Assembly (NCBI GenBank): GCA_046046245.1
Contig: JBJOKE010000059.1
Span: 79,312-143,311, forward strand
Origin: UBA4615 sp046046245
Lineage (GTDB): Bacteria; Pseudomonadota; Gammaproteobacteria; Burkholderiales; Burkholderiaceae_E
Direction of reading: 5' to 3'
Length of the DNA stretch: 64,000 bases
The notes beneath the pieces were generated by a model. The model ran no database searches. It saw nothing but the letters and a program-made list of their open reading frames with translations, and was not told the DNA's origin. Every line of letters starts with the position of its first letter. Position 1 is the first letter of the stretch. Of this stretch, positions 43,435-51,977 are shown piece by piece. Position numbers and translations under genes: made by a program.

Positions 43435-43584
43435 TCAGCCCCGCGAGACGGCCTCGGCGCGCTGATCGGTCCGGGGTGCCGCCTCGGCCGCCGACATCGC
43501 CGCGATCAGCGCGAGCACGGTCAGCAGGATCAGGCGGGCGAAGATCGACTGGGAACGGTTGGACGGGGCGAGCAGCGGTTTCAC
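43435..43584 (-). CDS. Possible small exported peptide (49 aa), hypothetical
   Basis: GTG 43584 would give a short protein with a basic N-terminus, one hydrophobic stretch (FARLILLTVLALIAAMSA) and an AEA-A cleavage-like site followed by a polar tail of about 15 residues. No clear ribosome site. It could be a real small secreted or membrane peptide, or chance. It lies in the 535-base stretch 43407-43941 that otherwise holds only regulatory-looking sequence. Confidence 0.3.
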   Translation of the reverse strand: MKPLLAPSNRSQSIFARLILLTVLALIAAMSAAEAAPRTDQRAEAVSRG

Positions 43585-43889
43585 GGTGAGGTCCGGTGGA
43601 GATCGCCGGCGGGCCCGGCGCTCGTCTGCGATGCTGCGTCGCAACCTACATGCCAGCCGGCGTTCACGACATCCTTGCAGGCGTCGTTGAGGACAAACGG
43701 CCGTGCGGAACCGCCCGTCGGGCGGTTCTCGGACGGGTCGCCGCGACCGTCGCGCCCTGTGGGGCCGGTCGACGCGCCTCGCCGCGGTGCGTCGCGTGCC
43801 GCAACGCAACATCGCTCCGGATCAGCCAGGGGCATCGATCGGGGCGATTTCTTTCTTGACGTCGATCGACTTTTCCCATTGACGCTGTA

Positions 43890-43931
43890 GTTAACCCGTT
43901 TACCATGTCGATATCGTTAACCCATTCACCA
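43890..43931. promoter_or_regulatory. AT-rich promoter/operator with 16-bp direct repeats before the nitroreductase gene
   Basis: GTTAACCCGTTTACCA (43890-43905) and GTTAACCCATTCACCA (43916-43931) match at 14 of 16 positions, 26 bp apart. Each begins with the palindrome GTTAAC. A TTGACG at 43879-43884 could be a -35. The second copy ends 10 bases before the ATG at 43942, so a bound protein would block transcription or translation start. The local AT content contrasts with the surroundings. The MarR regulator at 45205 is a candidate binder, by proximity only. Confidence 0.55.
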
Positions 43932-43941
43932 AAGGCTCGGC

Positions 43942-45114
43942 ATGATGATGTCTTCCCCGACCGCCTGCGTCGCTCGCCGCCGCTTCGTTCGCGTCGTCGG
44001 CTCCGGCGCGGTGATCGCCGCGGCGACGCCGGCGCTGTCCGGCTGCGCCGCGATCCCGGACGCCGCCACCGAACCGTGGCGCACCGCCGGCCTCGACACC
44101 GACCTGCGGCGCCGGCTCGTCTCGTGGGCGATCCTCGCGCCGAACCCGCACAACCTGCAGCCCTGGCTGGTCGCGCTGCCCGAGGACGGCACGATCGTGC
44201 TGCGCACCGACCCGACCCGGACGCTGCCGATGACCGACCCGCCGCAGCGCCAGCTGACGATCGGCCACGGAGCCTTCCTCGAGCTGCTGTCGATGGCGGC
44301 CGCGGCCGAGGGCTGGCGCGCCGAGGTCGAACCCTTCCCCGAGGGCGAGCCCGGTCCGGACCGCCTCGACGGCCGGCCGATCGCGCGGGTGCGGCTGGTT
44401 CGCGCGCCGGTCCGGCCCGACCCGCTGTTCGCGCAGGTCGGCACGCGCACCACCTGGAAGCGCCCGTTCGCCGCGAAGGCGGTCGAACCTGCCGCGTTCG
44501 CGTCGCTGCGCGAGACCGCGACGCGACCCGGCGTCGTCGTCCAGGGCACGCAGGACCCGGCCCTCGTCGCGGCGCTGTGCGACCTGATGGTCCGCGCCTG
44601 GGACGTCGAGCAGACCACGCCGCGGACCTGGAAGGAGAGCGTGGACCTGACGCGCGTGGGCGCGGCCGAGATCGCCCGTCACCGCGACGGCATCTCGCTC
44701 GGCGGCCCGATGATGGCACTGCTGCGGATCGCCGGACAGACGACGCCCGAGAAGGCGATGGACCCGGGCTCGTCCTACTTCGCGAGCGGCCTGAAGCGGG
44801 TGCGCGAGTGGGTGCCGGGCACGTCGACCTGGATGTGGCTCGTCACCCCGTCCGCGGGACGCTCGCCGCAGATCGAGGCCGGCCGCGCGTTCGTGCGGCT
44901 GCAGCTGCGCGCGGCCTCGCTCGGGCTGGTCACGCAGCCGCCGAGCCAGGTGCTGCAGGAGTATCCGGAGATGCGCGCGCTGCAGCGCGAGTTCGACGCA
45001 CGCGTCGGCCGGCGCGACGGCGAGACGGTGCAGATGCTCGTGCGGGTCGGGCACCCGGACGGCACGGCGGTGCGTGCGCCGCGGCGGCCGCTCGAGGCGA
45101 TGCTGCGCGCCTGA
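43942..45114 (+). CDS. Nitroreductase-fold (Acg-like) protein with Tat lipoprotein signal (390 aa)
   Basis: The signal has a twin-arginine core (ARRRFVRVVG) and a lipobox LSGC (Cys35), suggesting folding with its flavin before Tat export and lipid anchoring. The mature part has AILAPNPHNLQPWLVALP, an FMN-binding nitroreductase-like motif, and a second half (LRAASLGLVTQPPSQVLQEYPEM) matching the doubled, Acg/Rv3131-like family rather than compact nitroreductases. It may reduce or sequester flavin-linked substrates in the envelope. Start ATG 43942 (MMMSS) could be any of three Met codons. A direct-repeat operator lies immediately upstream. Confidence 0.78.
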   Translation: MMMSSPTACVARRRFVRVVGSGAVIAAATPALSGCAAIPDAATEPWRTAGLDTDLRRRLVSWAILAPNPHNLQPWLVALPEDGTIVLRTDPTRTLPMTDPPQRQLTIGHGAFLELLSMAAAAEGWRAEVEPFPEGEPGPDRLDGRPIARVRLVRAPVRPDPLFAQVGTRTTWKRPFAAKAVEPAAFASLRETATRPGVVVQGTQDPALVAALCDLMVRAWDVEQTTPRTWKESVDLTRVGAAEIARHRDGISLGGPMMALLRIAGQTTPEKAMDPGSSYFASGLKRVREWVPGTSTWMWLVTPSAGRSPQIEAGRAFVRLQLRAASLGLVTQPPSQVLQEYPEMRALQREFDARVGRRDGETVQMLVRVGHPDGTAVRAPRRPLEAMLRA

Positions 45115-45192
45115 GGGCCACCCCCGCGGGGCGACGCGCCGCGGCCGCGAGGGTGCGCAACGGTACCGCCCACCGTCGCGCGGGCCGCGCCT

Positions 45193-45198
45193 TAGAAT
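45193..45198 (+). promoter_or_regulatory. -10-like TAGAAT immediately before the MarR gene
   Basis: TAGAAT ends six bases before GTG 45205. The expected transcription start coincides with the start codon, so the mRNA may be leaderless. No ribosome site is present. Confidence 0.4.
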
Positions 45199-45204
45199 CG
45201 CCCC

Positions 45205-45696
45205 GTGCCCCGCGCCGCCCGCCCCGTCCCGTCGCCTGCCTCGCCGGCCCCGCCCGCCTCCCCCGCCGATCCGGCCGTGTTCGAGGTCTTCAACGAGATC
45301 GGCATCATCGACCAGCTGGCCAGCACCCGCCTCGAGCGCGTGATGCCGGGCGGGCTGTCGGTCGCGCAGTTCTCGGTGCTGAACCGCTTCGTGCGCCTGG
45401 GCGGCGAGCCCTCGCTGGTCGCGCTCGCGCGCGCCTTCCAGGTCAGCAAGCCGGCGATGGGCAAGGTGGTGCGCCGGCTCGCCGAGCAGGGGCTGGTCGA
45501 GGTCCGCGGCGATCCCGAGGACGCGCGCTCCAAGAAGGTCGCCATCACCGAGGCCGGCGTCGCGATGCGGCACGCCTGCCTCGCCGCGCTAGAGCCCGAG
45601 ATCGCGCGGCTGCGGGCCGCGCTCGGCGACGACGCGTTCCACGCGCTGCTGCCCGGCCTGCGCCGGCTGCGGCAGTGGCTCGACACCCACCGATGA
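45205..45696 (+). CDS. MarR-family transcriptional regulator (163 aa)
   Basis: The Pro/Ala-rich N-terminus is followed by the MarR helical dimer region and winged helix: LSVAQFSVLNRFVRLGGEPSLVALARAFQVSKPAMGKVVRRLAEQGLVEVRGDPEDARSKKV is the canonical recognition helix and wing with the DxRSK signature. Start GTG 45205. It lies between the nitroreductase-fold gene and an SDR, all on one strand, and may control either. Confidence 0.88.
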   Translation: MPRAARPVPSPASPAPPASPADPAVFEVFNEIGIIDQLASTRLERVMPGGLSVAQFSVLNRFVRLGGEPSLVALARAFQVSKPAMGKVVRRLAEQGLVEVRGDPEDARSKKVAITEAGVAMRHACLAALEPEIARLRAALGDDAFHALLPGLRRLRQWLDTHR

Positions 45697-45730
45697 ACCC
45701 GCCCCGACGCGGGCCCTGGAGACCTCGCCG

Positions 45731-46492
45731 ATGAGCACCCGTCCCACCTGGCATTTCGAAGGCCGCGCGGTCGTCGTCACCGGCGCCGCGCGCGGTCTCG
45801 GCGCGGCGATCGTCCGCGCGTTCGTCGACGCCGGCGCGCGCGTGGCCGCGTTCGATCGCGACGCCGACGCGCTCGCCACCCTCTCGACCGACCGACCGGG
45901 CGCCGCGCCCGCGCTGTCGCTCGCGGTCGACGTCACCGACCACGACGCGGTCGATGCGGCGCTGGGGCGCGCGGCCGAGGTGCTCGGCGGGCTCGACGTG
46001 CTGGTCGCGAACGCGGGCATCGGGGTGCGCGGCCCGGCTCTCGACATCCCGGTCGCCGACTTCGACCGCGTGATCGGCGTGAACCTCAACGGCCTGTTCT
46101 ACTGCAATCGGCTCGCCGCACGACGGATGGCGCCCGGCGGCGCGATCGTGAACCTCGCCTCGGTGATGGGACTGTCGGGCGGCGTGTTCCCGAACGCCGC
46201 CTACCAGGCGAGCAAGGGCGCGGTGGTGAATCTCACGCGCGCGCTCGCGATCGAGTGGGCCGCGCGGGGGTTGCGGGTCAACGCGGTGGCGCCGAACTAC
46301 GTCGAGACGCCGCTGACCGAGCCGATCTTCTCCGACCCGGCGAAGCTCGCCGCGGTGATGACCCACACGCCGATGGGCCGCCTGCCGACGCCCGACGACG
46401 TCGCGCAGGCGGTGCTGTTCCTCGCGAGCGACGCGGCGGCATCGACGACCGGCCACGTGCTCGCGGTCGACGGCGGCTACCTGGCGCGCTGA
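45731..46492 (+). CDS. Short-chain dehydrogenase/reductase (253 aa)
   Basis: Classical SDR: TGAARGLG cofactor motif, VANAGIG, catalytic Ser in LASVMG, and YQASK. The ending (ASTTGHVLAVDGGYLAR) is standard. Start ATG 45731, with CTGGAGA upstream. It follows the MarR gene by 34 bases and is probably co-transcribed. Substrate unknown. Confidence 0.9.
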   Translation: MSTRPTWHFEGRAVVVTGAARGLGAAIVRAFVDAGARVAAFDRDADALATLSTDRPGAAPALSLAVDVTDHDAVDAALGRAAEVLGGLDVLVANAGIGVRGPALDIPVADFDRVIGVNLNGLFYCNRLAARRMAPGGAIVNLASVMGLSGGVFPNAAYQASKGAVVNLTRALAIEWAARGLRVNAVAPNYVETPLTEPIFSDPAKLAAVMTHTPMGRLPTPDDVAQAVLFLASDAAASTTGHVLAVDGGYLAR

Positions 46493-46630
46493 AGGCCCAC
46501 CCGGCGCCCCCGCGCGGGTTGCACGCCGCGGGCAGCACCCTTCCGCAATGCGCGTGGCCCGCGCGCCCCCGCGCGAGCGACGCGCCTACACTCGGATCGT
46601 CCCGCACTCGAACGACACAGGGAGGAAGAC

Positions 46631-47677
46631 ATGAAGGGAGTGATCCGTTGCGCGGCCGTCGCCGCGCTCGCCGTCGCCGGTGCGCTCGCCGGCTGTGCCG
46701 CGCCGTCCGGCCTGCAGGTGAGCGAGGTCGGCAGCTACCACGTCGGCGGCCGCGCGGTCACGCTGACGGGCCTGCCGATCCGCGAGCTGTCGTTCACGCC
46801 CGGCGCGCCGCCGCTGAAGATCGACCCGAACGGCGACTTCGAGGTCGAGCAGATGTACGTGCGCTACACGCGCCTCGCCGCCCCGCGCGCGAAGTACCCG
46901 ATGCTGATGTGGCACGGCGGCGGCCTCACCGGCGTGACCTGGGAGAGCAAGCCCGACGGCGGACCCGGCTGGGAGCAGTTCTTCCTCACGAAGGGTCACG
47001 ACGTGTACGTGAGCGACGCGGTCGAGCGCGGCCGCGCGTCGTGGGCGCGTTATCCCGAGATCTTCAAGGGCGAGCCGTTCTTCCGCACGAAGAAGGAGGG
47101 CTGGGAGCTGTTCCGCATCGGCGAGACCGGGTCCTACGTGACCGATCCCGCCGCCCGCAAGGCGCTGCCCGGCACGCAGTTCCCCACGCAGGCCTTCGAC
47201 CAGTTCATCAAGCAGGCGGTGCCGCGCTGGGGCACGACCGACCCGGCCATCCAGGCTGCCTACGACGCCTACGTGCAGAAGGCCTGCCCCTGCGTGATCG
47301 TGGTCCACAGCCAGGGCGGCAACTTCGCGTTCGCCGCCGCGCTGAAGGCGCCGGACCGGATCAAGGCGATCGTCGCGGTCGAGACCTCGGGCTCGCCCGA
47401 CCCGGCCACCGCCGACTACGCGCGGCTCAAGGGCATCCCGATGCTGTGGGTCTGGGGCGACAACCTCGAGAAGTTCCCGTTCTGGACGGGCATCGTCGAC
47501 CGGCAGGAGCGCTTCCGGAAGGGCCTGATCGCCGCGGGCGGCACGGGCGACCTGCTGAGGCTGCCGGACGCCGGCGTCCGCGGGAACTCGCACATGCTGA
47601 TGATGGACCGCAACTCCGACGAGATCGCCGCGCGCATCCAGGCGTGGCTGGAGAAGCAGGGGCTGATGAAGCCCTGA
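46631..47677 (+). CDS. Alpha/beta hydrolase lipoprotein (348 aa)
   Basis: The lipobox LAGC (Cys22) follows a short hydrophobic signal. The hydrolase core has the WHGGGLTG oxyanion region (about 94-101), a nucleophile elbow CVIVVHSQGGNFAF where the usual first Gly of GxSxG is Val, Asp in WVWGDN, and His in GNSHMLMMD. GGGAGG lies just before ATG 46631, and TACACT (46587-46592) is a possible -10. Probably an envelope-anchored esterase with unknown substrate. Confidence 0.83.
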   Translation: MKGVIRCAAVAALAVAGALAGCAAPSGLQVSEVGSYHVGGRAVTLTGLPIRELSFTPGAPPLKIDPNGDFEVEQMYVRYTRLAAPRAKYPMLMWHGGGLTGVTWESKPDGGPGWEQFFLTKGHDVYVSDAVERGRASWARYPEIFKGEPFFRTKKEGWELFRIGETGSYVTDPAARKALPGTQFPTQAFDQFIKQAVPRWGTTDPAIQAAYDAYVQKACPCVIVVHSQGGNFAFAAALKAPDRIKAIVAVETSGSPDPATADYARLKGIPMLWVWGDNLEKFPFWTGIVDRQERFRKGLIAAGGTGDLLRLPDAGVRGNSHMLMMDRNSDEIAARIQAWLEKQGLMKP

Positions 47678-47727
47678 GACCCGCGCCGCGGGGCGTCACG
47701 CCGACACGCGTGACGCGTCGCTGAACC

Positions 47728-47763
47728 GGGAGGGCCGCATCGGCTCGACGAGCGGCCCCTCCC
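47728..47763. terminator. Hairpin between convergent hydrolase and P450 genes
   Basis: GGGAGGGCCG (47728-47737) pairs with CGGCCCCTCCC (47753-47763) with one bulged C. It lies 50 bases after the hydrolase stop and 60 before the convergent P450 stop. Confidence 0.5.
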
Positions 47764-47823
47764 CGGGATGCGCACGGACGGCTGAGCGCGCACCGGGCCG
47801 CGAAGGCCCGGCCGCGCGGCCGG

Positions 47824-49083
47824 TCAGCCCGGGATCCGCACCGGCATCTGCGTGTAGCCGCGCACGAAGTTCGAGCGGACCCGCGTCGGCTCGCCGAGCA
47901 CCTCGATCGACTCGAAGCGCTTCAGGATCTCCTGCCAGAGGATCTTCAGCTGCAGCTCGGCGAGCCGGTTGCCCACGCAGCGGTGGATGCCGAAGCCGAA
48001 CGACAGGTGCTGGCGCGCGCGCGGCCGGTCGATGATCAGCCGGTCCGCGTCGGCGATCATCTTCTCGTCGCGGTTGCCCGACAGGTACCACATGATCACC
48101 TTGTCGCCCTTGCGGATCTTCTGTCCGCCGAGCTCGACGTCCTCGGTCGCGGTGCGCCGCATGTGCGGCAGCGGCGTCTGCCAGCGGATGATCTCCGAGA
48201 CCATCGAGTCGACCAGCGCCGGGTTCGCGCGCAGCTTCGCCCACTCCTCCGGATAGCGCGACAGCGCGAGCAGGCCGCCGGTCATCGAGTTGCGGGTGGT
48301 GTCGTTGCCGCCGACGATCAGCAGCACGAGATTGCCGAGGAACTCCATCGGCGGCATGTTCCGCGTCGCCGGCCCGTGGGCGAGCATCGAGATCAGGTCG
48401 GTCTTCGGCGGCGCGTTCACGCGCTCGTTCCACAGCCGGGTGAAGTACTGCGCCATCTTCACCAGCTCGGCCTGCCGCTCCTCCCACGACGACACGCGGC
48501 TCTTGTCGATCTCCGGGTTCGTCGTCGCGATGTCCGACCACCAGGTCAGCAGCCGCCGCTCCTCGAACGGGAAGTCGAAGAGCGTGGCGAGCATCATCGT
48601 CGTCAGCTCGATCGAGACCTTGTCCACCCAGTTGAAGGTCTCGCCGCGCGGCAGCGCGTCGAGCACGCGCTGCGTGCGCTCTCGGATCAGGCCCTCCATG
48701 TTCGCGAGGTTGCCGGGCGCGACGATCGGGCTCACCGCGAGGCGCTGGACGTCGTGCTTCGGCGGGTCCATCGCGATGAACATCTGCAGCCGCTCGGTCA
48801 GCGGCCGATCCTGGATCGCGATGCCGCCGTTGGACCAGTCGGACGAGAACACCTGGTGGTTGGTGTCCACCGCCATGATGTGCTCCCAGGTGGTCACCGA
48901 CCAGAAGTCGCCGAACATCGGGCTGTGCGTGCGGTGGACCGGCGCGTCGCGGCGAAGCCGGGCGAAGTAGTGGCCGACGGTGTCGTCGGCGAAGAGCAGC
49001 GAGTCGCTCGGGTCGATCTCCTCGAGCGGCATCGAGAACGCCCGCTCGCGGGCGGCGGCCTGGATCTCGGCGGTGGTCGTCAT
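47824..49083 (-). CDS. Cytochrome P450, CYP153A-like terminal alkane/fatty-acid hydroxylase (419 aa)
   Basis: P450 landmarks: I-helix GGNDTTRNSMTGG (258-270), ExxR at 297-300 (EIIR), and the haem loop FGFGIHRCVGNRLAE with Cys369. Long blocks (MAVDTNHQVFSSD, FIAMDPPKHD, VSPIVAPGNLANME, QHLSFGFGIHRC) match my knowledge of the CYP153A family, soluble class I P450s that hydroxylate terminal carbons of medium-chain alkanes, alcohols or fatty acids. GAGGAG precedes ATG 49083. A ferredoxin gene lies directly upstream, as needed for class I electron supply; ferredoxin reductase is not in the window. It is the last gene of the ADH-ABC-SDR-ferredoxin-P450 row. Confidence 0.9.
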   Translation of the reverse strand: MTTTAEIQAAARERAFSMPLEEIDPSDSLLFADDTVGHYFARLRRDAPVHRTHSPMFGDFWSVTTWEHIMAVDTNHQVFSSDWSNGGIAIQDRPLTERLQMFIAMDPPKHDVQRLAVSPIVAPGNLANMEGLIRERTQRVLDALPRGETFNWVDKVSIELTTMMLATLFDFPFEERRLLTWWSDIATTNPEIDKSRVSSWEERQAELVKMAQYFTRLWNERVNAPPKTDLISMLAHGPATRNMPPMEFLGNLVLLIVGGNDTTRNSMTGGLLALSRYPEEWAKLRANPALVDSMVSEIIRWQTPLPHMRRTATEDVELGGQKIRKGDKVIMWYLSGNRDEKMIADADRLIIDRPRARQHLSFGFGIHRCVGNRLAELQLKILWQEILKRFESIEVLGEPTRVRSNFVRGYTQMPVRIPG

Positions 49084-49115
49084 GGCGGTCTCCTCGAGCG
49101 TCGCGGCGCGCGCGC

Positions 49116-49436
49116 TCAGTGCTGACCTTCGGGCATGGTGACGGTCAGGCCGTCGAGCGCGCCCGTGACCGGGATCTGGCAGGCGAGGCGCGAGGTCTCG
49201 CGCCGCTCGGCGGTGAAGTTGAGCATCTCGTTCTCCTGCGCGGACGGCGGCGCGAGCCTCGCGTTCCACGCGGCGTCGACGAAGACGTGGCAGGTCGCGC
49301 AGGCGCACATGCCGCCGCAGTCGGCGTCGATGCCGGGCACGCCGTTGTCGACGGCGGCGCGCATCAGCGATTCGCCGTCGACGGCGTCGACCTCGTGGCG
49401 GGCGCCGTCGTGGGCGATGAAGACGACCTTGGTCAT
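49116..49436 (-). CDS. Adrenodoxin/putidaredoxin-type [2Fe-2S] ferredoxin (106 aa)
   Basis: Cluster ligands C40, C46, C49 and C86 follow the C-x5-C-x2-C...C pattern (DCGGMCACATCHV and LACQIPV), with an additional C44. Putidaredoxin-like proteins of this size carry electrons from ferredoxin reductase to class I P450s. The gene is 32 bases upstream of the P450 and almost certainly serves it. Confidence 0.93.
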   Translation of the reverse strand: MTKVVFIAHDGARHEVDAVDGESLMRAAVDNGVPGIDADCGGMCACATCHVFVDAAWNARLAPPSAQENEMLNFTAERRETSRLACQIPVTGALDGLTVTMPEGQH

Positions 49437-49483
49437 GGGGGTCTCCCTGGTGTGTCGGTGGCGGAGGATCGGGCGGGGCGGGT

Positions 49484-50362
49484 TCAGCCCCCGCGCTTCG
49501 CGGCGCGCATCGCGTCGATCTGCGCGCGCGACAGGCCGAGGACCTGGCCGATCGGGCCGGGCGCGTCGCGGTCCCACGCATGGCGCGGGCCGACGGTGAT
49601 GCCGCCGTCGACGACGACATGCGTGCCGGTGACGAAGCCCGCGGCGTCGGACGACAGGTAGACCGCGGCCTCGGCGATGTCCTCGGGGCGGCCGCTGCGG
49701 CCGATCGGGTTCGCCGCGCCGCTGCGCTGCGCCACGGTGCCGGCCAGCGCCTGCGCGTCGGCGTCGGACAGCCCGAGCGAGTGGCCGAAGATGCCGGTGG
49801 CGATGAAGCCCGGGCAGATCGCGTTGACGCGGATGCGCTCGGGCGCGAGCTCGGCCGCGGCCGTGCGGGTCCAGTGGATCACCGCGGCCTTGGCGCTGGA
49901 GTAGCACAGCGGGCCCCAGCCCGCCTGCAGCCCGGCGATCGACGCGGTGCTGACGATCGAACCGCCGCCGCGACGCCGCAGGTGCGGCAGCGCGTAGGCG
50001 GCGCCCGCGGCCACCGAGCGGACCAGCAGCGCGTAGGTCGCGTCCCAGCCCTCGGGGTCGAACGCGTCGACGCCCCCGGGCAGCCCGCCCGAGCCCGCGT
50101 TGCTGAACAGCACGTCGAGGCCGCCGAACGCGTCGGCGGCGAGGTCCACCGCGGCCTTCAGCTCGGGCAGCTTCGTGACGTCGCAGCGCGCGAAGCGCAC
50201 CGAGCCGGGGAAGCGGGCCTCGAGCGCGCGCCCGGCATCCTCGCGCAGGTCGGCCGCGACGACGCGCGCGCCCTCCTCCACGAAACGCTCGACGGTCACG
50301 AGTCCGATGCCGGACGCGGCACCGGTGACGACGGCGACCTTGCCGTCGAGTCGGGGGGTCAT
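49484..50362 (-). CDS. Short-chain dehydrogenase/reductase (292 aa)
   Basis: SDR with TGAASGIG, SNAGSGG, the catalytic Ser in STASIAG and YSSAK, then a C-terminal extension (GPRHAWDRDAPGPIGQVLGLSRAQ) longer than in typical SDRs. ATG 50362 overlaps the permease stop (ATGA); an ATG six bases earlier (50368) is also possible. In the operon it could oxidise an alcohol or a hydroxylated intermediate formed by the P450. Confidence 0.88.
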   Translation of the reverse strand: MTPRLDGKVAVVTGAASGIGLVTVERFVEEGARVVAADLREDAGRALEARFPGSVRFARCDVTKLPELKAAVDLAADAFGGLDVLFSNAGSGGLPGGVDAFDPEGWDATYALLVRSVAAGAAYALPHLRRRGGGSIVSTASIAGLQAGWGPLCYSSAKAAVIHWTRTAAAELAPERIRVNAICPGFIATGIFGHSLGLSDADAQALAGTVAQRSGAANPIGRSGRPEDIAEAAVYLSSDAAGFVTGTHVVVDGGITVGPRHAWDRDAPGPIGQVLGLSRAQIDAMRAAKRGG

Positions 50363-51174
50363 TGCCATCTGAGGAGCGCCTTCTCGAGCCGGGTCATGCC
50401 CTGGGTCACCACCATGCCGAGCACCGCGAGCAGCGCCAGCAGCGCCATCACGCCGTTCATGTTGAAGGTCGCCTGCAGGTAGGCGAGCTGCTGGCCGAGC
50501 CCGTGCTCGGCGGCGATCAGCTCCGCACCCACCACGCCCAGCATCGAGTAGATGAGCGCGAGCCGCAGGCCTGAGAAGATCACCGGCACCGCCGAGGGCA
50601 GCGTGACCTTGAAGAAGATCTGGTTCGGCGTGGCGCCGAGCGAGCGCGAGAGCACGATCAGGTCCTGCGAGACGCCGCGGATCCCGGCCACGGTGTTGGC
50701 GAGCACGATGAAGAAGGACAGGCTCGTGCCCACCGCGATCTTCGAGCCCAGCCCGAGTCCGAACCACAGCAGGAAGAGCGGCGCGAGCGCGAGCCGCGGC
50801 ATCGCGTTGAGCACCGTGAGGTACGGCTCCATCGCATGCTCGACCTTCGGGAACATCACGAACACCAGGCCCAGCGCCAGCGCGAGCGCGCTGCCCAGCA
50901 CGAACGACACCACGGTGCCGATCACGGTGTAGGCCAGCTCGATCCAGAGCTTGCCGCCCGGCGCGAAGCCGTCGCGCAGGAACGCGACGATGCCCGAGGG
51001 CTGGCCGAAGAACGCGGCCGACAGCCACTCGCGGCGCATCGCCAGCTCCCAGAGCGCGATGAAGGCGACGATGGCCACGCCGTGCGCGGCGACCGTGCGC
51101 CAGCGGATGCCCGGCTTCGCCGTCATCGCGCCGGTGCCGGTGCCCGCGGCCGGGCGCACGACCGCGCCGCTCAC
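50359..51174 (-). CDS. NitT/TauT-family ABC permease (271 aa)
   Basis: About six membrane segments and an EAA-type loop (IVLSRSLGATPNQIFFKVTLPSA) as in SsuC/TauC proteins. GTG 51174 forms a GTGA overlap with the ATPase stop; an internal ATG at 51126 is the alternative. It overlaps the SDR by four bases. Works with the ATPase and binding protein upstream. Confidence 0.9.
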   Translation of the reverse strand: MSGAVVRPAAGTGTGAMTAKPGIRWRTVAAHGVAIVAFIALWELAMRREWLSAAFFGQPSGIVAFLRDGFAPGGKLWIELAYTVIGTVVSFVLGSALALALGLVFVMFPKVEHAMEPYLTVLNAMPRLALAPLFLLWFGLGLGSKIAVGTSLSFFIVLANTVAGIRGVSQDLIVLSRSLGATPNQIFFKVTLPSAVPVIFSGLRLALIYSMLGVVGAELIAAEHGLGQQLAYLQATFNMNGVMALLALLAVLGMVVTQGMTRLEKALLRWQ

Positions 51175-51977
51175 GACACCACCTCCGCCTGCGCGCCGAG
51201 TCCGATCTCGAGCTGCTCCCAGACGTGGGCGTAGAGCTCGAGGAAGTGCCGGTCCTTCTGCAGCGAGCGCACGTGCCGCGGCCGCTCGAGCGGGATCGGC
51301 ACGTCGGCGACGATCCGTCCGGGCCGCGCGCTCATCACGACCACCCGATCGGACAGCGCCACCGCCTCGGCGAGGTCGTGGGTGATGAAGACCACCGTGC
51401 GGCGCTTCGCGCTCCAGAGCTCGAGCAGCAGGTCCTCGAGCTGCAGCTTGGTCTGCGCGTCGAGCGCGCCGAACGGCTCGTCCATCAGCATCACCGGCGC
51501 ATCGAGGCAGAAGGTTCGGGCGAGCGCGCAGCGCTGCCGCATGCCGTGCGACAGCTGCTTCGGCCACTTGTCCTCGAAGCCCTTCAGGCCCACGCGGGCG
51601 AGCAGCTCGCGGGCGCGGGCCTCGCGCGCGGCCTCGTCGACGCCGCGGACCTCCATGCCGTAGCAGGCATTGCCGAGCGCGGTCCGCCAGGGCAGCAGGC
51701 AGTCGCGCGCGAGCATGTAGGCCACGTCGGGGTTGCCCACCACCGGCGCGCGACCGAGCATCGAGATCCGGCCCTCGGCGAGCGGCACCAGCCCGGTCAG
51801 CAGGTTCAGGACCGTGGTCTTGCCGCAGCCGCTCGGGCCCACGATGGAGACGAACTCGCCCTCGCCGATCGAGAGCGACACGTCGTCGACCGCCACCACC
51901 TCGCCGAAGCGGACGGTGAGTCGCTCGATCGCGATGGCGGCGGCCGCCGCCGCCGCGACCGGGGCGGCCTCGCTCAC
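51171..51977 (-). CDS. NitT/TauT-family ABC ATPase (268 aa)
   Basis: Walker A GPSGCGKTT, Q-loop and ARDCLLPWRTALGN (typical SsuB/TauB block), signature LSHGMRQR with His in place of the second-position Gly, Walker B VMLMDEPFGALD, and switch His in ITHDLAEA. GTG 51977 makes a GTGA overlap with the binding-protein stop. An Ala-rich N-terminal stretch precedes the domain. Confidence 0.92.
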   Translation of the reverse strand: MSEAAPVAAAAAAAIAIERLTVRFGEVVAVDDVSLSIGEGEFVSIVGPSGCGKTTVLNLLTGLVPLAEGRISMLGRAPVVGNPDVAYMLARDCLLPWRTALGNACYGMEVRGVDEAAREARARELLARVGLKGFEDKWPKQLSHGMRQRCALARTFCLDAPVMLMDEPFGALDAQTKLQLEDLLLELWSAKRRTVVFITHDLAEAVALSDRVVVMSARPGRIVADVPIPLERPRHVRSLQKDRHFLELYAHVWEQLEIGLGAQAEVVS

